Shown piece by piece: positions 14,045 through 17,411 of a stretch of 17,411 bases of DNA. The position numbers were made by a program, and so were the translations under genes. Origin of the DNA: Oscillospiraceae bacterium (GTDB lineage Bacteria; Bacillota; Clostridia; Oscillospirales; Oscillospiraceae); contig JABLYK010000043.1 in NCBI GenBank assembly GCA_018265835.1, positions 1-17,411 on the forward strand, in the 5' to 3' direction. Position 1 is the stretch's first letter. Each line of letters begins with the position of its first letter. The notes under the pieces are model-generated. The model ran no database searches, was not told the origin of the DNA, and saw nothing but the letters and a program-made list of their open reading frames with translations.

Positions 14045-14893
14045 ATGAGAAAACTGATGAATCGAATTGAGCGCTTTTGCTTCCAGCACCCGCGCTTTGG
14101 CATCCCGAACCTGATGATGGTGATCGCCATTGGCACCATCGCGGTCTGGGTGTTCATGCAGATGGATACGACCGGCAGGATCTATCAGCTCCTGTGCATG
14201 TCCGGGCAGGCAGTGCTGCATGGGCAGGTCTGGCGCATCCTCACCTTTGTGTTCCTTCCGGGGGAATCCAACCTGATCTGGTTTCTCATTTCGCTCTATT
14301 TTTACTATTGGATCGGCTCCTCGCTCGAGCGGGAGTGGGGTACCGGCAAGTTCACGATCTACTACCTCAGCGGCATGCTGCTCACGGCCATCTTTGGCGT
14401 GCTGCTGTCCCTGATCCTCGGCCGGGACGTGGTCGTCAACGCCACATACCTGAACCTGTCGATGTTCTTTGCGTTTGCGACGCTGTTTCCGGATGTGCAG
14501 GTGCTGCTGTTTTTCATCATTCCCATCAAGATCAGATGGCTGGCCTATATTGATGCGGTTCTGTTTGTACTCGGAGTGATTACGCTGCCGTTCCCGATTG
14601 ACCTGCTGCCGGTGGTGGCGGTGCTGAACTATCTGGTGTTCTGCGGCGACTGGCTGTTTGATTTTTTCCGTCCCAGCCGGATCCGCCAGCGGCAGAAGAC
14701 CGTCAACTTCAAGCGCGAGGCGCGGCGCATCAACCGCGAACAGAACAGCAAGCCGTACCATCACAAGTGCGCGGTCTGCGGCCGCACGGATGCGGATCAT
14801 CCGGAGCTGGAGTTTCGCTACTGCTCCCGCTGCGCGGGCTATCACTGCTTCTGCCAGGATCACATCAACAATCACATCCATTTTACGGAGTGA
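14045..14893 (+). CDS. Rhomboid-fold membrane protein lacking the protease dyad, with C-terminal zinc-binding module
   Basis: The 282-residue protein has about six membrane helices with rhomboid landmarks: GQVWRILTFVFL (60-71, compare GQxWRLLT), YWIGSSLEREWGTGKF (88-103, the E-x-x-x-G loop after helix 2), and FPDVQVLLFFIIPIKIRWLA (148-167). The active-site GxSG is replaced by NATYLN (132-137), and the helix that should carry the catalytic His reads VLNYLVFCGDW without His, so proteolysis is not expected. After a basic linker, the tail has CAVC (242-245), CSRC (260-263), HCFC (267-270), His273 and His277, a RING- or treble-clef-like set that could bind two zinc ions. GGAGG lies 6 bases before the ATG; an earlier in-frame ATG at 14027 has no ribosome site. 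It is first in the envelope cassette. Confidence 0.75.
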   Translation: MRKLMNRIERFCFQHPRFGIPNLMMVIAIGTIAVWVFMQMDTTGRIYQLLCMSGQAVLHGQVWRILTFVFLPGESNLIWFLISLYFYYWIGSSLEREWGTGKFTIYYLSGMLLTAIFGVLLSLILGRDVVVNATYLNLSMFFAFATLFPDVQVLLFFIIPIKIRWLAYIDAVLFVLGVITLPFPIDLLPVVAVLNYLVFCGDWLFDFFRPSRIRQRQKTVNFKREARRINREQNSKPYHHKCAVCGRTDADHPELEFRYCSRCAGYHCFCQDHINNHIHFTE

Positions 14894-14923
14894 TTCACTT
14901 TCATTTTTACGGGGGACACACCC

Positions 14924-16651
14924 ATGAGATTGTTCGGAACTGGCGCGGCGCAGGCCGGAAAACGGAAACTCGGCATTCCGCCGCGTCTGCTGGCGGAAGG
15001 GGCAATTCTGACGGCACTGTGCGTGGTGCTGCTGACGATCGTGGTGAAGCTGTACACCCTTCCGGAGGATGCGTTGCCGGGCATGGATGCGTTCCTTCAG
15101 AATCAGTCTGGCGGGGCGGACGCAGAATTTACGCCTGTCTGCACCGAGCAGACGAACCCGGCGAACCTGATCGCGTCCGAGGAGGTGCTCCTGAACGGGG
15201 CGCTGTGTGAGACGTATCAGGCGGCGGAGCCAATCACGTTCGGAACGGGTGACGCATATACGGATCTGGCAGGCATTGTGACGTTCCGCGGCAACAACTT
15301 CCGCAGCGGCGCGGCCTACGGTACCGCTGCGCTGGCAGAGAAGAAATTCGGGCAGAAATGGACGATCAGTTCCTCGTCCCTGCAGGCGCCGGACGGCGAG
15401 GTCTGGACCGGCAGCGGCTGGACGGGGCAGCCTTTGATCGTCACGTGGCCGAAGGCGACCCGACAGGTGATGAACCTGAAGGACTGGGCCAAAACGCAGG
15501 AGACGCTCACCGAGGTTGTCTATGCAACGATGGATGGGCATGTGTATTTTCTGGAGCTGGAAACGGGAAAGGCCACGCGCGAAGCGCTGTTTCTGGGCTT
15601 CACGTTCAAGGGAGCCGGTGCGCTCGACCCGCGCGGCTATCCGATTTTGTACGTCGGCGCGGGCTACAACAGCGCAAAAGGCGCGGGGCGCGCCATGGCC
15701 GTGAGCCTGATCGACGGCTCGGTGCTGTATGAATTCGGCGCGAACGACGGCTTTGCGCTGCGCGCGTGGTCGATGTACGATGCGTCCCCGCTCGTGGATG
15801 CGGAAACCGATCAATTGATTTATCCGGGCGAAAACGGCGTGCTGTATATCGTAAAGCTGAACACGCAGTATGACGAGACGGCCGGCACGCTCAAGATGGC
15901 ACCGGATGAGCCGGTACGCTGGCGCTATTCCGGTACGCGCACGGGGCAGAAATACTGGGTCGGTATGGAGGCTTCTCCGGTCATCTGGCGGGAGCATCTT
16001 ATCATTGGCGACAACGGCGGCAACCTCATGTGCCTGAACCTCAATACGCTTCAGCTTGTCTGGGTGCAGGACGTGCTTGACGATACGAACTGTACACCGG
16101 TGCTGGAGCTGGAGGACGGGCATCCGTACGTCTATGTCAGCACCTCGTTCCACGCGGGCTGGCGCGCGGCAGAAAACGCCACGGCCACCATCCCGGTCTG
16201 GAAGATTGACGCCGTGAACGGCGCGATTGTCTGGCAGACGGACTATACCTGCTACACGCAGTCCGGCGTTTCCGGCGGCGTGCAGGGCACCATTGCGCTG
16301 GGCAAAAACAAGCTTTCGAACCTGATCTTCGTCCCTGTGGCGCGCACGGGAAGCAATGCTGGCGCGGGGAAGCTCGTTGCGCTGGATAAGCAAACCGGTA
16401 AGGCGGTCTGGGAGTTCCCGACCGCGGTGTATAGCTGGAGCTCGCCCGTGGATTTCTACGATTCCGAAGGCAACGGCTATTTGATCTACTGCACGTCCGG
16501 CGGGTACATGTACCTGCTCGACGGCGCGACCGGCGAGAAGCTGGACGCGATCGACCTCGACGGCAACATCGAGGCGTCTGCTGCGGTATTCAACAACACG
16601 GTTGTCGTCGGCCATCGGTCACAGAAGATTTTTGGAATTCAATTGACGTAA
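14924..16651 (+). CDS. Membrane-anchored PQQ-type beta-propeller protein
   Basis: The 575-residue protein has a basic N-terminus, one anchor helix (about 24-41) and a large extracytoplasmic beta-propeller. Repeated blades show WxxD/G or F-G-x-x-W type strands followed by short aromatic/Gly patterns: VVYATMDGHVYFLELETGK, HLIIGDNGGNLMCLNLNT, KLVALDKQTGKAVWEFP and GGYMYLLDGATGEKLDAI. These are typical of quinoprotein/BamB-like repeats. An FRGNNFRSG motif opens the propeller at 121-129. Such repeats usually scaffold protein contacts, and nothing here shows a dehydrogenase active site. GGGGGA lies 7 bases before the ATG. It sits 30 bases after the rhomboid-like gene and 23 bases before the VanX-type lipoprotein, which fits a co-transcribed cell-surface unit. 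Confidence 0.88.
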   Translation: MRLFGTGAAQAGKRKLGIPPRLLAEGAILTALCVVLLTIVVKLYTLPEDALPGMDAFLQNQSGGADAEFTPVCTEQTNPANLIASEEVLLNGALCETYQAAEPITFGTGDAYTDLAGIVTFRGNNFRSGAAYGTAALAEKKFGQKWTISSSSLQAPDGEVWTGSGWTGQPLIVTWPKATRQVMNLKDWAKTQETLTEVVYATMDGHVYFLELETGKATREALFLGFTFKGAGALDPRGYPILYVGAGYNSAKGAGRAMAVSLIDGSVLYEFGANDGFALRAWSMYDASPLVDAETDQLIYPGENGVLYIVKLNTQYDETAGTLKMAPDEPVRWRYSGTRTGQKYWVGMEASPVIWREHLIIGDNGGNLMCLNLNTLQLVWVQDVLDDTNCTPVLELEDGHPYVYVSTSFHAGWRAAENATATIPVWKIDAVNGAIVWQTDYTCYTQSGVSGGVQGTIALGKNKLSNLIFVPVARTGSNAGAGKLVALDKQTGKAVWEFPTAVYSWSSPVDFYDSEGNGYLIYCTSGGYMYLLDGATGEKLDAIDLDGNIEASAAVFNNTVVVGHRSQKIFGIQLT

Positions 16652-16674
16652 GGGAATGGCGGGACAGTACAAAG

Positions 16675-17352
16675 ATGAAACGACGGTTGACGGGCGCTGC
16701 GGCGTGTTTGCTTCTGGCGCTGACGCTGGTTGGATGCGAGCAGGCGCCGGAGCCGGCGAGCCGGGCGGAACCACCGGCGGTTGTGACGCCAAACCCGGCG
16801 CCGACGCCGACACCGGAGCCTGCGGACGAGGAACTGGTGCTGCTGCAGACGTATCTGCCGTCTGTTTTCGTGGATTTGAAGTATGCCACGACAGATAATT
16901 TCACCGGAAGTGTGATCTACGACTTTACGGCTGCATCCCTGCGCTATGGCACGGTGAAAAAGCTCGCTGCGGCGCAGGAGACGCTTTTGCAGCAGGGGTA
17001 CAGCCTGAAAATCTGGGACGCCTATCGTCCTGTGCGCGCGCAGTTCCGGCTGTGGGAGATTTGCCCCAACCCGGTGTACGTGGCGAATCCCAATACCGGG
17101 CACTCCAGACACAGCAAAGGCAACACCGTGGATGTGACGCTGGTGTGCGCGGACGGAACGGAAGTACCGATGCCGTCGGGATTTGACGATTTTTCCGCAC
17201 TTGCGGACCGGGATTACAGCGACGTTTCTGCAGAAGCGGCACGCAACGCGGAGATTTTGGAACAGGCGATGGCGCAAAGCGGCTTCGAGGGCTACAGCGG
17301 CGAGTGGTGGCACTACTCCGATTCCACAGATTACCCCGTGGTCGAACATTAA
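16675..17352 (+). CDS. D-Ala-D-Ala dipeptidase lipoprotein (VanX/DdpX type, peptidase M15D)
   Basis: The family comprises zinc dipeptidases that cut D-alanyl-D-alanine. The 225-residue precursor has a lipoprotein signal with lipobox LVGC (Cys21) and a Pro/Thr-rich linker (about 22-52) before the catalytic domain. Key residues are all present: VDLKYATTDNFTG, the transition-state Arg118 in DAYRPV, the zinc ligands His146 and Asp153 in SRHSKGNTVD, and Glu210 with His213 in EWWHYS. The enzyme should therefore be active on the outer face of the membrane. VanX of vancomycin resistance is cytoplasmic and lies with vanH and vanA. This one is exported and has neither neighbour, so a role in peptidoglycan turnover or dipeptide recycling is more likely. 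GGGA is about 10 bases before the ATG. Confidence 0.9.
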   Translation: MKRRLTGAAACLLLALTLVGCEQAPEPASRAEPPAVVTPNPAPTPTPEPADEELVLLQTYLPSVFVDLKYATTDNFTGSVIYDFTAASLRYGTVKKLAAAQETLLQQGYSLKIWDAYRPVRAQFRLWEICPNPVYVANPNTGHSRHSKGNTVDVTLVCADGTEVPMPSGFDDFSALADRDYSDVSAEAARNAEILEQAMAQSGFEGYSGEWWHYSDSTDYPVVEH

Positions 17353-17374
17353 AATTACCCCCTGCCGCTCCAAA

Positions 17375-17411
17375 TGAATTGCACCCCATTTGTTAGACAG
17401 TATGATATACT
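17375..17411 (+). mobile_element. Possible left end of an IS3/IS150-group insertion sequence (partial)
   Basis: The last bases begin TGAATTGCACCCC and continue to GTTAGACA, closely resembling the terminal inverted repeats of IS150-group IS3 elements (TG at the tip, a GCACCCC block, then GTTAGACA). A promoter-like TTGCAC (17379-17384) and TATGAT (17401-17406), 16 bp apart, would suit transcription of orfA beyond the window. No transposase is visible, so this remains tentative. Confidence 0.4.

Noticed and set aside
13946..16615. A very long open frame on the minus strand opposite the rhomboid-like and propeller genes
   Set aside because: It is rich in Arg, His and Gln, has no recognisable domain or suitable start, and lies antisense to two convincing genes. 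It is a GC-rich shadow frame.
16675..17352. Vancomycin-resistance vanX
   Set aside because: There is no vanH, vanA/B-type ligase or vanRS nearby, and the protein is an exported lipoprotein. A housekeeping or turnover role fits better.
1..17411. CRISPR arrays, rRNA genes, tRNA genes, integrases and phage genes
   Set aside because: I read through the window for them and saw no regularly spaced repeats, no rRNA or tRNA signatures and no recombinase or phage proteins.

Overview
The window looks like chromosomal DNA of a Gram-positive, spore-former-related Clostridia, most likely an Oscillospirales-type gut anaerobe. This is an inference from three things: a T-box leader in front of pheS, GC-rich codons combined with consensus sigma-A promoters and strong AGGAGG-type ribosome sites, and a nnrD / GerS-like lipoprotein / alr / mazF gene order. 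No phage, plasmid or CRISPR module is visible. Most genes are core or family-conserved. The unusual content lies in several degenerate enzyme-like membrane proteins and in RNA-level signals.

Left part (1-4582). The 5' half of pheS runs leftward out of the window behind a Phe-specific T-box riboswitch. Divergently, a near-consensus promoter at 967-995 drives nnrD, a GerS-like lipoprotein, alr, an EndoA/MazF-type toxin without a visible antitoxin, and a small exported protein. This run ends at a perfect hairpin terminator at 4544-4582. The terminator's 3' arm also carries the ribosome site of the next small gene (4583-5083). The next promoter drives pdp (pyrimidine-nucleoside phosphorylase), whose 3' region holds a compact set of hairpins ending in a terminator.

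Middle part (6600-10620). A MerR-family regulator with a GyrI-like ligand domain has a MerR-type promoter (19-bp spacer with a dyad) and a possible internal translation start at the junction between its two domains. Two leftward genes follow: a membrane-anchored SGNH/GDSL-like protein, and an EF-G-like GTPase with altered G motifs. Each ends at its own hairpin.

Right part (10626-17411). rlmB (23S rRNA methyltransferase) and a large membrane protein form a leftward pair. I read the membrane protein as a degenerate, catalytically dead heavy-metal-type P-type ATPase with a very acidic N-terminal region. Divergently from rlmB runs a three-gene envelope cassette: a rhomboid-fold protein without the Ser/His dyad and with a C-terminal zinc-binding module, a membrane-anchored PQQ-type beta-propeller, and a VanX-type D-Ala-D-Ala dipeptidase lipoprotein. 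The last ~37 bases resemble the left end of an IS3/IS150-group insertion sequence that continues outside the window.

The most notable observations are the pseudo-P-type ATPase, the pseudo-rhomboid with its zinc module, the possible TipAL/TipAS-like internal start in the MerR gene, and the two ribosome sites buried in hairpins downstream of the solitary mazF.
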